Assembly (NCBI RefSeq): GCF_034479635.1
Contig: NZ_CP140153.1
Location: forward strand, 1,123,501 to 1,187,500
Origin: Guyparkeria halophila
GTDB taxonomy: Bacteria; Pseudomonadota; Gammaproteobacteria; Halothiobacillales; Halothiobacillaceae
Reading direction: 5' to 3'
DNA: 64,000 bases
Shown: piece by piece, positions 43,795-54,075 of the stretch
Numbering within the stretch: position 1 is the first letter of the stretch
Layout: each line of letters starts with the position of its first letter
Made by a program: the position numbers and the translations under genes
The notes under the pieces: generated by a model
What the model saw: the letters and a program-made list of their open reading frames with translations, nothing else
Database searches by the model: none
Told to the model about the DNA's origin: nothing

Positions 43795-44846
43795 TCACCG
43801 AATGGCTTTCCCCGGTCATCGGCTGGATGTCGCCGTCATGGCAGTACCTGGTGGTGCACGTGCTGCTGACCCTGGTCATCATGATGCCCATCATCGTGGC
43901 GGTGGCCTACCTTACGCTCGCCGAGCGCAAGGTGATCGGTTACATGCACGTGCGCATCGGTCCCAACCGGGTCGGGCCGCGCGGGTTGTTCCAGCCATTC
44001 GCCGATGTATTCAAGCTGATGTTCAAGGAGGTGATCACCCCGACGGTCGCCAACAAGTTCATCTTCTATCTCGCGCCGATCCTGATCCTGGTCGCGGCCT
44101 TGGTCGCCTGGGCCGTCATCCCGTTCGACGACGGCTGGGTGCTGGCCGATATCAACGCGGGTCTGCTGTACGTGTTGGCGATCGGCGCGGCGGGCGTCTA
44201 CGGCGTGATCCTGGCCGGCTGGGCCTCGAACTCCAAGTACGCCCTGCTGGGCGGGATGCGCTCGGCGGCGCACAAGGTGGCCTACGAGCTCGCCATGGGC
44301 TTCGCACTGGTCGGTGTGCTGATGGTCGCCGGCAGCCTGAACCTGTCCGAGATCGTGCGCGGCCAGGAGGGCAGCATCTTGCACTGGTACTGGCTGCCGC
44401 TGCTGCCGATGTTCGTGGTCTACTTCGTCTCCGGCGTGGCCGAAACCAACCGGGCGCCATTCGATATCTCCGAGGGCGAGTCTGAAATCGTGGCCGGCTT
44501 CCACGTCGAGTACTCCGGCATCGCGTTTGCCCTGTTCATGTTGGCCGAGTACGCCAGCATGATCCTGATCTCGGCACTTGCGGCGGTGATGTTCCTCGGC
44601 GGCTGGCTGTCACCATTCCAGGGCACGTTCCTCGAGCCGGTGTTCGCCTTCGTGCCGGGTATCGTCTGGTTCCTGCTGAAAATCTCGGCGCTGCTGTTCG
44701 TCTTCATCTGGTTCCGGGCGACGTTCCCGCGTTTCCGCTACGACCAGATCATGCGACTGGGCTGGAAGGTCTTCATTCCGGTAACGATCCTGTGGATCGT
44801 GGTAGAGGGCGCGTTCTTCTACTTCGAAGTCGGTCCGTGGTTCTAA
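43791..44846 (+). CDS. nuoH: NADH-quinone oxidoreductase subunit H
   Basis: 351 aa, about eight transmembrane helices, linking the quinone site to the proton channels. [20 protein letters not shown] is the hallmark first loop, and [20 protein letters not shown] carries the conserved acidic residues of the E-channel. GGAGG lies in the end of nuoG. Confidence 0.98.
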   Translation: MITEWLSPVIGWMSPSWQYLVVHVLLTLVIMMPIIVAVAYLTLAERKVIGYMHVRIGPNRVGPRGLFQPFADVFKLMFKEVITPTVANKFIFYLAPILILVAALVAWAVIPFDDGWVLADINAGLLYVLAIGAAGVYGVILAGWASNSKYALLGGMRSAAHKVAYELAMGFALVGVLMVAGSLNLSEIVRGQEGSILHWYWLPLLPMFVVYFVSGVAETNRAPFDISEGESEIVAGFHVEYSGIAFALFMLAEYASMILISALAAVMFLGGWLSPFQGTFLEPVFAFVPGIVWFLLKISALLFVFIWFRATFPRFRYDQIMRLGWKVFIPVTILWIVVEGAFFYFEVGPWF

Positions 44847-44858
44847 GGGGTCTCTGAC

Positions 44859-45347
44859 ATGAACGCGATCAAGCATTTCTTCAAGACCTGGTTCCTGTGG
44901 GAGCTGTTGCTCGGCATGTCGGTGACCGGCAAGTACTTCTTCGGTCACAAGTACACCGTCCAGTACCCGGAGGAGAAGACACCGCAGTCACCGCGCTTCC
45001 GCGGTCTGCACGCACTGCGGCGCTACGCCAACGGTGAGGAGCGCTGTATTGCCTGCAAGCTCTGCGAGGCGGTTTGCCCGGCGCTGGCGATCACCATCGA
45101 ATCCGAACAGCGCGAGGACGGCACACGCCGGACCACGCGGTACGACATCGACCTGTTCAAGTGCATCTACTGCGGCTTCTGCGAAGAGGCCTGCCCGGTG
45201 GATTCCATCGTCGAGACAAGGGTTTACGAGTACCACTTCGAGAATCGTGGCGAGAACATCATGACCAAGGACAAGCTCCTGGAGATCGGTGATCGCCTCG
45301 AGCCGCAGATCGCGGCGGACCGGTTGGCGGATGCCGCCTACCGGTAA
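44859..45347 (+). CDS. nuoI: NADH-quinone oxidoreductase subunit I
   Basis: 162 aa with two ferredoxin-type [4Fe-4S] motifs, [12 protein letters not shown] and [12 protein letters not shown], for clusters N6a and N6b. AAGGGG precedes the ATG. The N-terminal amphipathic segment lies on the membrane. A 178-bp gap follows before nuoJ, unusual for this operon. Confidence 0.98.
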   Translation: MNAIKHFFKTWFLWELLLGMSVTGKYFFGHKYTVQYPEEKTPQSPRFRGLHALRRYANGEERCIACKLCEAVCPALAITIESEQREDGTRRTTRYDIDLFKCIYCGFCEEACPVDSIVETRVYEYHFENRGENIMTKDKLLEIGDRLEPQIAADRLADAAYR

Positions 45348-45525
45348 CGGCCCTCGCTTAGGGATAATCGGTACGGTGTAATCGGCACGGGGTGACGTGC
45401 CGGCGGGCGGCGGTCGTGGTAACGTCCCGTCCGGTCGTGGCACGGTGCTCGGCACCTGGAACAACGAACGAAACAACGGTCAACCGGCTCAGGGGCGGGC
45501 GCCCGCTCCCAGCAGAAGGATAGTC
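45348..45525 (+). repeat. Repeat-rich spacer between nuoI and nuoJ
   Basis: 178 bp in an operon where other junctions overlap or are at most 36 bp. It has an imperfect 14-bp tandem (TAATCGGTACGGTG then TAATCGGCACGGGG, 45365-45392, 12 of 14 identical) and CGGTCGTGG at 45411-45419 and 45432-45440. No credible gene is visible. It could be a processing site, an internal promoter or relaxed filler. Confidence 0.6.
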
Positions 45526-46182
45526 ATGTCGCTCTATCAGATCCTTTTTTACGTATTCGCCTCGGTCGCGGTGATCGCCGCCATTCGCGTGGTGACGGTC
45601 AGGAACCCGGTGCATGCCGCGCTGTTCCTGGTCCTGACGTTCTTCTCGACCGCACTGATCTGGATCCTGATGGAGGCGGAGTTCCTCGGCATCGTGCTGT
45701 TGCTTGTCTACGTCGGCGCGGTGATGGTGCTGTTCCTGTTCGTCGTGATGATGCTCGACGTCAATATCGCGCCGCTGCGCGAGGGCTTCATCCGCAACCT
45801 GCCGGTGGGCGTGTTCGTCGCGCTGGTGATGATCGTCGAGCTGGCATTGATTCTCGGCCCGGCGAGCTTCGGCCTGGACATCTACCCGTCACCGGAGCCG
45901 GCGCCGGCCGATGCGGGCAACACGCTCGCCATTGGCCAGGTGCTTTACACCAAGTTCGTCTACCCGTTCGAGATCGCGGCGTTCATCCTGCTGGTCGCCA
46001 TCGTCGCGGCGATCGCGCTCGCCCACCGTCGCCGCCCGGGCGTCCACTACCAGGACATCGACGCTCAGGTACGCGTGCGTGCCGAGGATCGGGTCCGCAT
46101 TGCCGAGCTGGACGCCGACAAGACGCGCCGTGGCGATGTCGCGGGCGACTCCAAAGCCAACCAGGATAAGGAAACGTCATGA
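45526..46182 (+). CDS. nuoJ: NADH-quinone oxidoreductase subunit J
   Basis: 218 aa from the ATG at 45526 with AAGGA upstream; the frame is open earlier without homology. Five transmembrane helices are visible, with [20 protein letters not shown] as the family hallmark. A charged C-terminal tail of about 40 residues (Arg/Asp/Lys-rich) makes it longer than the 184-aa E. coli protein. It overlaps nuoK by 4 bp. Confidence 0.96.
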   Translation: MSLYQILFYVFASVAVIAAIRVVTVRNPVHAALFLVLTFFSTALIWILMEAEFLGIVLLLVYVGAVMVLFLFVVMMLDVNIAPLREGFIRNLPVGVFVALVMIVELALILGPASFGLDIYPSPEPAPADAGNTLAIGQVLYTKFVYPFEIAAFILLVAIVAAIALAHRRRPGVHYQDIDAQVRVRAEDRVRIAELDADKTRRGDVAGDSKANQDKETS

Positions 46183-46484
46183 TCAGCCTGTCCGAGTTCC
46201 TGATCTTCGGCGGTCTGCTGTTCTCGATCAGCGTCGCCGGCATCTTCCTCAACCGCAAGAACGTGCTCGTGCTGCTGATGGCGATCGAGCTCATGCTGCT
46301 CGCGGTCAACGTGAATTTCGTGGCGTTCTCGCACTTCTCCGGCGACATTGACGGGCAGGCGTTCGTGTTCTTCGTCCTGACAGTGGCCGCGGCCGAGGCG
46401 GCGATCGGTCTTGCCATCCTGGTGACGCTGTTCCGCAATCGACGCACGATCAACGTCGAAGACCTGACCGAGATGAAGGGCTGA
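46179..46484 (+). CDS. nuoK: NADH-quinone oxidoreductase subunit K
   Basis: 101 aa, three transmembrane helices, with the conserved acidic channel residue in [19 protein letters not shown] and a second in [13 protein letters not shown]. Standard length. It belongs to the antiporter-like proton path. Confidence 0.98.
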   Translation: MISLSEFLIFGGLLFSISVAGIFLNRKNVLVLLMAIELMLLAVNVNFVAFSHFSGDIDGQAFVFFVLTVAAAEAAIGLAILVTLFRNRRTINVEDLTEMKG

Positions 46485-46488
46485 TTCA

Positions 46489-48450
46489 ATGGAAAAGGTT
46501 TACCTTGCCGTCGTACTTGCCCCGCTGATCGCCTCGATCATCGCGGGCCTGTTCGGACGACAGATCGGTCGGTCCGGCGCTCACTGGGTCACCATCATCG
46601 GCGTGGCGATCGCGCTGGCCGCCTCGGTGTACGCCTTCTACATGCACGTCTTCGGCGGACTGTCGACCTTCGACGGGACCGTCTATACCTGGATTGCCTC
46701 CGACCTGTTCGAGTTCAACATCGGCTTTCTGGTCGATAACCTCACCGTGATGATGATGGTGGTGGTCACCGCCGTCTCGCTGATGGTGCATATCTACACC
46801 ATCGGCTACATGCACGACGATCCCGGCTACCAGCGCTTCTTCAGCTACATCTCGCTGTTCACCTTCTCGATGCTGATGCTGGTGATGTCGAACAACCTGC
46901 TGCAGTTGTTCTTCGGCTGGGAAGCGGTCGGCCTGGTCTCGTATCTGCTGATCGGTTTCTGGTATAGGCGCGAGTCGGCGATCTTCGCCAACCTCAAGGC
47001 CTTCATCGTCAACCGGGTGGGTGACTTCGGCTTTCTGCTCGGCATCGCCGCTATCCTCGCCTACACCGACTCGCTGCACTACGCGACCGTATTCGAGCGG
47101 CTGCCCGAGCTGGCCGACATCACGGTCGAATACTGGCCGGGCGTCGAGTGGTCGCTGATCAGCGTGATCGCGATCCTGCTGTTCATCGGTGCGATGGGCA
47201 AGTCGGCCCAGGTGCCGTTGCACGTGTGGCTGCCGGATTCCATGGAAGGCCCCACGCCGATCTCGGCGCTGATCCACGCGGCAACCATGGTGACCGCGGG
47301 CATCTTCATGGTGGCGCGCTTCTCGCCGCTGTTCGAGCTTTCCGATGCGGCGCTCTCGTTCATCCTGATGATCGGGGCGGTGACCGCGATCTTCATGGGG
47401 CTCCTGGGCATCGTGCAGCACGACATCAAGCGCGTGATCGCCTATTCAACGCTCTCGCAGCTGGGCTTTATGACTGCCGCGCTCGGTGTCTCGGCCTACA
47501 GCCCGGCACTGTTCCACCTGATGACCCACGCCTTCTTCAAGGCGCTGCTGTTCCTCGCGGCCGGTTCGGTGATCATCGCGCTGCACCACGAGCAGGACAT
47601 GCGCAAGATGGGCGGTCTGGCGAAGAAACTGCCGATCACCTTCGCGACCTTCTTCATCGGTGCACTGGCGTTGATCGGCTTCCCCGGTACCGCCGGCTTC
47701 TATTCCAAGGAGTCGATCATCTACGCGGTGGCCGCCTCCGAGCTGCCGGGCGCCGAGTTCGCCTACTGGGCCCTGTTCATCGGCGTGTTCGTGACGGCGT
47801 TCTACACCTTCCGCATGCTGTTCCTGGTGTTCTTCGGCGAGTCGCGCATGGATGCCCACACCGCCTCGCACGCCCAGGAATCGCCCAAGGTGGTGACCGT
47901 GCCGCTGGTGCTGCTGGCCGTGCCGTCGCTGATCATCGGTTTCCTGGTGATCGAGCCGATGCTGTTCGGTGCCTATTTCGATGACTCGATCCGGGTGCTG
48001 GCCACCCACGGCGCGATGGCGACGCTGGAAGACCAGTTCAAGGGCGCCTGGGGCATGTTCCTCTACGGTTGGACCACGCCGGTGGTCTGGATGGCGCTGG
48101 CCGGCGTGGCCGGTGCGGCGATCATGTACCTGGGCATGCCCAAGGTGCTGCCGCCGCTGTTCGCCCGTGTGTTCGCCTGGCCCAAGCGGATCCTCGAGGA
48201 AGGCTACGGCTTTGACAGCTTCAACAACACCGTCATCGCCGGCGGCTCGCGGCTGCTGGGCCGGGGTCTGTGGCAGGGTGCCGACCTGCGCGCGATCGAC
48301 GGCTGGCTGGTCAATGGCACGGCCGCGGTGGTGGGCTACATGGCCCGCACCTGGCGCCTGATCCAGACCGGTTACCTCTATCACTACGCGTTTGTCATGA
48401 TCCTTGGCCTGATCGGGTTGCTGACCTGGATCGTGTTCATTGGCGCGTAA
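46489..48450 (+). CDS. nuoL: NADH-quinone oxidoreductase subunit L
   Basis: 653 aa. The antiporter-like core includes GWEAVGLVSYLLIGFW, GKSAQVPLHVWLPDSMEGPT and AYSTLSQLGFMTAALGV, with the channel Lys and Glu present. The C-terminal lateral helix that clamps NuoM and NuoN corresponds to the last 120 residues. AAGGG precedes the ATG. It is a paralogue of DabB in this window. Confidence 0.98.
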   Translation: MEKVYLAVVLAPLIASIIAGLFGRQIGRSGAHWVTIIGVAIALAASVYAFYMHVFGGLSTFDGTVYTWIASDLFEFNIGFLVDNLTVMMMVVVTAVSLMVHIYTIGYMHDDPGYQRFFSYISLFTFSMLMLVMSNNLLQLFFGWEAVGLVSYLLIGFWYRRESAIFANLKAFIVNRVGDFGFLLGIAAILAYTDSLHYATVFERLPELADITVEYWPGVEWSLISVIAILLFIGAMGKSAQVPLHVWLPDSMEGPTPISALIHAATMVTAGIFMVARFSPLFELSDAALSFILMIGAVTAIFMGLLGIVQHDIKRVIAYSTLSQLGFMTAALGVSAYSPALFHLMTHAFFKALLFLAAGSVIIALHHEQDMRKMGGLAKKLPITFATFFIGALALIGFPGTAGFYSKESIIYAVAASELPGAEFAYWALFIGVFVTAFYTFRMLFLVFFGESRMDAHTASHAQESPKVVTVPLVLLAVPSLIIGFLVIEPMLFGAYFDDSIRVLATHGAMATLEDQFKGAWGMFLYGWTTPVVWMALAGVAGAAIMYLGMPKVLPPLFARVFAWPKRILEEGYGFDSFNNTVIAGGSRLLGRGLWQGADLRAIDGWLVNGTAAVVGYMARTWRLIQTGYLYHYAFVMILGLIGLLTWIVFIGA

Positions 48451-48486
48451 CGCCCCTACCGATAACAAGCGAAGGAAAACGGTTCG

Positions 48487-50007
48487 ATGCTGACCTCCTG
48501 GCCCATACTGAGCCTGCTCGTCTGGTTGCCGATTGCGGCAGGCCTTGCCGTCATGCTGTTCGGCGAACGGCGTGGCGCCTCGGCGCGCTGGTTCGCGCTG
48601 ATCGTCTCCGTCGTGGTCTTTTTGATCAGCCTCGGCCTGATTGTCGGGTTCAACACGCAGACCGCGGCGATGCAGTTCGTCGAGCACCTGCCATGGATCC
48701 CGGCCTTCGGCATCAATTACGCGCTGGGCGTCGACGGTATCTCGATGCCGCTGATCGTGCTGACCACCTTCACCACCATCCTCGTCGTGGTGGCGGCTTG
48801 GGACGTGATCAAGGACAAGGCGCACCAGTACCTGGCGGCCTTCCTGATCATGGAAGGCATGATGAACGGCACGTTCGCCGCGATGGATGCCATCGTCTTC
48901 TACTTCTTCTTCGAAGGCATGCTGATCCCGATGTTCATCATCATCGGGATCTGGGGCGGCCCGCAGCGCGTCTACGCGACGATCAAGTTCTTCCTGTACA
49001 CCTTCCTCGGCTCGGTGTTCATGCTGGTCGCGCTGATCTACATGTACTTCCAGGCCGGCAGTTTTGCCATCCCGGTGCTGCACGAGTTGCCGCTGACGCT
49101 GACCGAGCAGATCCTGATCTTCCTGGCCTTCCTGATCGCCTTCGCGGTCAAGATCCCGATGTGGCCGGTGCATACCTGGCTGCCGGACGCCCACGTCGAG
49201 GCGCCCACCGGCGGCTCGGTGATCCTGGCGGCGATCATGCTCAAGATCGGTGGCTATGGGTTCCTGCGCTTTTCGTTGCCGATGACGCCCGATGCGGCGG
49301 CGACACTCGACTGGCTGATGATCGCGCTGTCGCTGATCGCGATCGTCTACATCGGCCTGGTAGCGATGGTCCAGTCGGACATGAAGAAGCTGGTCGCCTA
49401 CTCGTCGATCTCGCACATGGGCTTCGTCACCCTGGGCCTGTTCCTGATCTACATGATCGTGGCCAACCCGGACAACGCCTCGGCCAGCGGCGTGACCCTG
49501 GCGCTCGAGGGCGCGATGGTGCAGATGGTCTCTCACGGCCTGATCTCGGCGGCAATGTTCCTCTCGATCGGCGTGCTCTACGACCGGTTGCACACCCGCG
49601 ACATCTCGGCCTACGGCGGGGTGGTGAACACCATGCCGTGGTTCGCGGCGCTGGTGGTGCTGTTCGCCATGGCGAACGTCGGTCTGCCGGGCACCTCGGG
49701 CTTCGTGGGCGAGTTCATGGTCATCCTCGCGGCGTTCAAGGCGAACTTCTGGATTGCCTTTGCTGCGGCCCTCACCCTGATCATCGGTGCGGCCTACACC
49801 CTGTGGATGGTCAAGCGCGTGATCTTCGGCGAGGTGAAGAACGAAGGCGTGAAGACCCTTCAAGACCTGAATTTCCGCGAGGCCTGGATCCTGGGCGTGC
49901 TCGCGTTCCTGATCGTGCTGATCGGCGTCTGGCCGAACCCGCTGGTCGAGGTCATGCACGCCTCGATCGAGAACCTGGCGCAACAGGCGCTGACCACCAA
50001 GTTGTAA
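48487..50007 (+). CDS. nuoM: NADH-quinone oxidoreductase subunit M
   Basis: 506 aa, 14 transmembrane helices. Core motifs include YFFFEGMLIPMFIIIGIWGG, KIPMWPVHTWLPDAHVEAPT and AYSSISHMGFVTLGLF, with channel residues intact. AAGGA precedes the ATG. Second of the three antiporter-like proton-pumping subunits. Confidence 0.98.
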   Translation: MLTSWPILSLLVWLPIAAGLAVMLFGERRGASARWFALIVSVVVFLISLGLIVGFNTQTAAMQFVEHLPWIPAFGINYALGVDGISMPLIVLTTFTTILVVVAAWDVIKDKAHQYLAAFLIMEGMMNGTFAAMDAIVFYFFFEGMLIPMFIIIGIWGGPQRVYATIKFFLYTFLGSVFMLVALIYMYFQAGSFAIPVLHELPLTLTEQILIFLAFLIAFAVKIPMWPVHTWLPDAHVEAPTGGSVILAAIMLKIGGYGFLRFSLPMTPDAAATLDWLMIALSLIAIVYIGLVAMVQSDMKKLVAYSSISHMGFVTLGLFLIYMIVANPDNASASGVTLALEGAMVQMVSHGLISAAMFLSIGVLYDRLHTRDISAYGGVVNTMPWFAALVVLFAMANVGLPGTSGFVGEFMVILAAFKANFWIAFAAALTLIIGAAYTLWMVKRVIFGEVKNEGVKTLQDLNFREAWILGVLAFLIVLIGVWPNPLVEVMHASIENLAQQALTTKL

Positions 50008-50017
50008 GACGTTCCCT

Positions 50018-51454
50018 ATGACACTCGCCTCACTGAACCTGCAACCGGTCCTTCCCGAAATCGTCCTCGCGGCGATGGCGTGCCTGATCCTGCTCGTCGA
50101 TCCGTTCCTGCCCAAGCGGGGCCCGACGGTGAGCTTCGTGCTCTCGATCCTGACGCTGATCGCGCTGTTCGTGATCACGCTGGTGCAGATGGATGACAGC
50201 GTGCGGATGAGCTTCGGCGACATGGTGGTCAACGATCCCATGGCCGATCTGATGAAGCTGGTGGTCTACGTGCTGGTCGCGGGGGTGTTCGTCATCTCGC
50301 GCACCTACCTGCGCCAGCGTGGCATCGACAAGGGCGAGTACTACATGCTCGGCCTGTTCGGCGTGCTGGGGATGATGATCACCATCTCCTCGAACCACCT
50401 GTTGCTGCTGTATCTTGGGCTCGAGCTGATGTCGCTGGCGCTCTATGCCATGACGGCGTTCAAGCGCGACGATGGCCGCGCCTCCGAGGCGGCAATGAAG
50501 TACTTCGTACTCGGCGCGCTGGCCTCGGGCATCCTGCTTTACGGCATGTCGCTGCTCTATGGCGTGACCGGTGACCTGACCCTGACCGCGATTGCCGAGT
50601 CGGTCGCCGGTGGCGACGATTCCATGGCGCTCAAGGCCGCCCTGGTACTGATCGTGGTGGGTGCGGTGTTCAAGATGGGTATCGCCCCGTTCCACATGTG
50701 GCTGCCCGACGTCTACGAGGGCGCGCCCACGGCGGTGACGCTGTATCTCGCCGCGGCACCCAAGGTCGCCGCGCTCGCCCTGGTAATGCGCCTGCTGGTC
50801 GATGGCATGGGGCCGCTGTTCGCCGATTGGCAGCCGATGCTGATCGTCGTGGCGATGCTCTCGATGGCGATTGGCAACGTGGTGGCCATTGCGCAGACCA
50901 GCTTCAAGCGGATGCTGACCTACTCGACCATCGGCCACGTCGGCTTCATCCTGCTGGGTGTGCTGGCCGGCACCAACGAGGGCTACGCCGCGGCGCTGTT
51001 CTACACCATCGCCTATGCGGTGATGACCATCGGTGGTTTCGGCATCATCCTGCTGCTGGCGCGTCAGGGCTTCGAGGCCGAGAGCATGGATGACCTGAAG
51101 GGGCTGAATGACCGCAGCCCGGTGATGGCCTTCGTCTTCCTGCTGCTGATGTTCTCGATGGCCGGCATTCCGTTCACCTTCGGTTTCTGGGCGAAACTGG
51201 CCGTGCTGCAATCGATCGTCGGCGTCGGGCTGTGGTGGCTCGCCACCTTCGCCGTGGTCACCGCGGTGATCGGGGCGTTCTACTACCTGCGCGCGGTGAA
51301 GATGGTCTACTTCGACCAGCCCGAGGACACCAGCCCCATCCAGGCCGATATCAACGTGCGCGGCGTGCTGGCGCTCAGTGGTGCCTCCATGCTGATCTTC
51401 GGCCTCTATCCGACCGGCCTGACCGCCCTGACGGCCGGCGCCTTCGGCCTGTAA
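50018..51454 (+). CDS. nuoN: NADH-quinone oxidoreductase subunit N
   Basis: 478 aa, 14 transmembrane helices. Core motifs include YLGLELMSLALYAMTAF, KMGIAPFHMWLPDVYEGAPT and TYSTIGHVGFILLGVL. It is the last canonical complex I subunit. No strong ribosome site precedes the ATG, 10 bp after the nuoM stop. Confidence 0.98.
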   Translation: MTLASLNLQPVLPEIVLAAMACLILLVDPFLPKRGPTVSFVLSILTLIALFVITLVQMDDSVRMSFGDMVVNDPMADLMKLVVYVLVAGVFVISRTYLRQRGIDKGEYYMLGLFGVLGMMITISSNHLLLLYLGLELMSLALYAMTAFKRDDGRASEAAMKYFVLGALASGILLYGMSLLYGVTGDLTLTAIAESVAGGDDSMALKAALVLIVVGAVFKMGIAPFHMWLPDVYEGAPTAVTLYLAAAPKVAALALVMRLLVDGMGPLFADWQPMLIVVAMLSMAIGNVVAIAQTSFKRMLTYSTIGHVGFILLGVLAGTNEGYAAALFYTIAYAVMTIGGFGIILLLARQGFEAESMDDLKGLNDRSPVMAFVFLLLMFSMAGIPFTFGFWAKLAVLQSIVGVGLWWLATFAVVTAVIGAFYYLRAVKMVYFDQPEDTSPIQADINVRGVLALSGASMLIFGLYPTGLTALTAGAFGL

Positions 51455-51490
51455 CCCGACCCTTCCACACGCCATCGACACGAGGCCTGC

Positions 51491-51808
51491 ATGATCGCCG
51501 ACTGGATTATCGTGAGCTACCTGATCGGCCTGTTCGTCCTCGCGAACCTGCCATTCGTCAACCAGCGCCTGTTTCTCGTGATCCCGGTCGCCGAACCGGG
51601 TCGTCAGAAGTCGTTCTGGTGGCGGATCGTCGAATGGTTGGTGTTCTTCGTGATCGGTATGGGTGTCGGTATCTACCTCGAGTACTCGATCGGGGGCGTC
51701 GAGCCCAAGGGCTGGGAGTTCTGGGCCGTGGCGGTCTGCATCTTCGCCGTCTTCTCGGTGATCGGGTTTATCTGGCAGTACCAGCTACGCAAACACCTCA
51801 AGGTCTGA
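51491..51808 (+). CDS. DUF2818 membrane protein at the end of the nuo operon
   Basis: 105 aa with GAGG before the ATG. Three transmembrane segments (about residues 5-22, 48-65, 75-95), with NLPFVNQRLF and the FIWQYQLRKHL end typical of DUF2818. This family recurs directly after nuoN in proteobacteria, so it may be an accessory or assembly factor of complex I. That role is inference. Confidence 0.85.
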   Translation: MIADWIIVSYLIGLFVLANLPFVNQRLFLVIPVAEPGRQKSFWWRIVEWLVFFVIGMGVGIYLEYSIGGVEPKGWEFWAVAVCIFAVFSVIGFIWQYQLRKHLKV

Positions 51809-51840
51809 GCGCTTCTCGCGCCCACCAGGCAAAACCAGGC

Positions 51841-51878
51841 AAAACCGCCAGTCGAGCAAGGCTCACTGGAGGTTTTTT
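51841..51878 (+). terminator. Rho-independent terminator of the nuo operon
   Basis: A long stem, AAAACCGCCAGT with ACTGGAGGTTTT (one mismatch), is topped by GAGC/GCTC around AAG and ends in TTTTTT. It lies 32 bp after the DUF2818 stop. A short direct repeat (CCAGGCAAAA) precedes it. Confidence 0.9.
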
Positions 51879-51988
51879 CATGCGGGTGCGGTGTCCGGTC
51901 TCTGCCGTGGCCCTCGACGAGTCTTCGGGGCCGCATGTCGGCTTTTACCCGAGGCGGAGGACGACGGGGTCGATGTCACCGGTGATGA

Positions 51989-54046
51989 TCACTCGCGATG
52001 TTCCCGGCGTCCGGGCGCTCGCCCGTCTCCCGATTCGGCGGCGTTGCTGTGGCGGTTGCCAGCGCCATTGGGCTGGTTGGGTGGGTAGAGCAGGCCGGAG
52101 GGACGCTGACGGATCAGCTGCCAGTAGGCCCGCACGAGATTGAGCGGACGCGCGATGCGCGTGCCGCGCGCCCGCAGGGCGACATTGAGGGCCAGGGCAA
52201 AACTCACCGTGAGGTTGACCGCGCCGATCAGCAGCACGAAACCCAGCAACAGGGCGAACATCAGCGGCCCGGCGAATTCCTGGGACATGGCGTAGCCCAG
52301 GTCCGCCGAGGAGAAGGCGACGTGGCGTATGTCGAGCGGCAGCCCGAGCAGGTAGCCGACGTAGCCGGTCGACCCGAGCATGATGCCGAAGGCGAAGTTG
52401 CTGATCAGGGCGCCGTAATGGCCATCGATGTAGGCGGCCAGACGATGACGGGCGCCTTGCGGCAGCAGCCGTTGCAGCAGCGGGTGTTCCCGTAGGCGTG
52501 CCTCGAGACCCAGGTAGGCCGCGCGGTTGTCGAAGAAACCCGCGATCAGGCCCGAGAGAAACAGCCAGACGCCGGCAATGGCGGCATAGAACAGCGCCAG
52601 GCCGGTGACCGGGTTGATGCCCGTGAGGATGTAGGCGGCCCGCTCGGGGGTGATCAGCGAGGTGCCCGTCTGTTGTTGCCAAACCGTGGCGATCAGGAAG
52701 GCAAGCGAGAGGGCGGCGATGACGTTGCCGGCGATGGCGACGAACTGGGTGCGACCCACGCGCAGCAGGAGGTCAGCCAGTTTGCGGGGATTCGCCCGGC
52801 CATGCTCGCCCAGCTCGACCTGCTCGGCAATGCTCGCCGCCGTCATCGCCGGCTGCTTGGTGGCCACCGTCCCGTGCAGAATGTGGATCAGGACGAAACC
52901 CAGCCCGTAATTGAGACTGACCAAGACGGTCTCGGGCAGGCGCGCAAAGCCGCTCTCGAGGATGTGGATCTTGAGCAGGGCCATCACGGCGATCACCAGC
53001 CCCCCGGCCAGCCCCGAGGCCAGCATTCGGAAATACGCGGGCCGGTCGCCGGCGATGTAGTGTTCGCCCTTGTCACTGGCGTTCTCGGTGACGCTGCGCG
53101 CCAATTGGCGCACGCTGCGCCGGATCAGCGGGCGAATGCCGTGCCGCTCGGCACTGGCCTCGACCAGTTCGGTGAACAGGGCGGTCGCGCGCTCATTGCA
53201 TTGTTCGCATGCCTTGGGGTCGAGGATGTCGAGCAGTCGTTCGATCCGGGCGATGGTCTGGCCGAGTCGTTCCAGCAAGTGGGTCAACGAGATGCTGGTC
53301 CCGCGCGTGACCGCTCGCCGGTGCAGGCGTTCGACCTCCTCGTTGCACTGTTCGAGCAAGACGCGGATGTGGGCGTCGTCGTACAAGTCCTCGATCTTGC
53401 CGTCCATCCAGCCGACGTAGTCACGCACGTGCGCGCCGACCTCTCGCTGCAGGGCGATGAAACTGGAATCGCGCGTGGCCATGCTCGGATCGAGGCGCAG
53501 GATGTCGGGCTCGAACTCCTCGGCGGCGATCCAGATGGCCAGCATCTCCAGGGCGTAGAGCGCCTCGCGGGTCAGCCGGTCCGTCCCTTTCTGGCCGGGC
53601 TGGTCGGGCGACGACGGCCAGAATGTCCGCATCAGCCGTTCCCAGCAGGCCGGTGGCACCTGCGCCACCCACTCGGGATCGTCCGCCTCGTGGAAGGCGA
53701 GATAGAACACGTCACGCACGTTCATCGGGTCGGCCGGCGCGGGATTCAGGCGCTCGTAGACACGTTGGCCCAGCTCGCGCAGGAATCCGCGCCGCGAAAA
53801 CAGGCCCAAACCAGCCAGGACCTGGAAAAAGCGCGCCTGGTCGAGCCAGTCGCCCAGACGCTGATGAAGGGCGTCCTGCAGGGTGGGGTCGGCCTCGACG
53901 GCCGTCTGCAAGCGCTCGATGCGTTCAATCGCCGCCGAGGCATCTTCGTCCGAACCGGGACGCAGCCAGTCCACCAGGGCGACCAGCGTGCCGACCGGAT
54001 CGTCCGCATGGCGTTCGGTGAGCGTCCGGAGCAGCTGCTGGGGCAT
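51989..54046 (-). CDS. PF10136-type membrane protein (labelled site-specific recombinase Gcr in databases)
   Basis: 685 aa. The N-terminal half (about residues 1-310) is soluble and helical and includes a CEQC motif. The C-terminal half has about six transmembrane segments (e.g. GLAGGLVIAVMALLKIHILE and LNYGLGFVLIHILHGTVATKQPAMT). This matches the PF10136 family. Its recombinase name is probably a historical mislabel: no tyrosine or serine recombinase motifs are seen. Last gene of nudJ-mnmA-hflD-PF10136. Function unknown. Confidence 0.85.
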   Translation of the reverse strand: MPQQLLRTLTERHADDPVGTLVALVDWLRPGSDEDASAAIERIERLQTAVEADPTLQDALHQRLGDWLDQARFFQVLAGLGLFSRRGFLRELGQRVYERLNPAPADPMNVRDVFYLAFHEADDPEWVAQVPPACWERLMRTFWPSSPDQPGQKGTDRLTREALYALEMLAIWIAAEEFEPDILRLDPSMATRDSSFIALQREVGAHVRDYVGWMDGKIEDLYDDAHIRVLLEQCNEEVERLHRRAVTRGTSISLTHLLERLGQTIARIERLLDILDPKACEQCNERATALFTELVEASAERHGIRPLIRRSVRQLARSVTENASDKGEHYIAGDRPAYFRMLASGLAGGLVIAVMALLKIHILESGFARLPETVLVSLNYGLGFVLIHILHGTVATKQPAMTAASIAEQVELGEHGRANPRKLADLLLRVGRTQFVAIAGNVIAALSLAFLIATVWQQQTGTSLITPERAAYILTGINPVTGLALFYAAIAGVWLFLSGLIAGFFDNRAAYLGLEARLREHPLLQRLLPQGARHRLAAYIDGHYGALISNFAFGIMLGSTGYVGYLLGLPLDIRHVAFSSADLGYAMSQEFAGPLMFALLLGFVLLIGAVNLTVSFALALNVALRARGTRIARPLNLVRAYWQLIRQRPSGLLYPPNQPNGAGNRHSNAAESGDGRAPGRREHRE

Positions 54047-54075
54047 GGGAAGATCCTGTCAGAAAGGCGGATGGT

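Noticed and set aside
47446-50241. 931-codon open frame on the minus strand across nuoL and nuoM
   Set aside because: Antisense artefact of GC-rich codon use; the predicted protein is a His/Asp/Gln/Arg-rich mixture with no domain, while nuoL and nuoM are well conserved.
51989-54046. Site-specific recombinase as a sign of a mobile element
   Set aside because: The product belongs to a membrane protein family with that historical label. It lacks tyrosine or serine recombinase active-site motifs and sits in a housekeeping operon.
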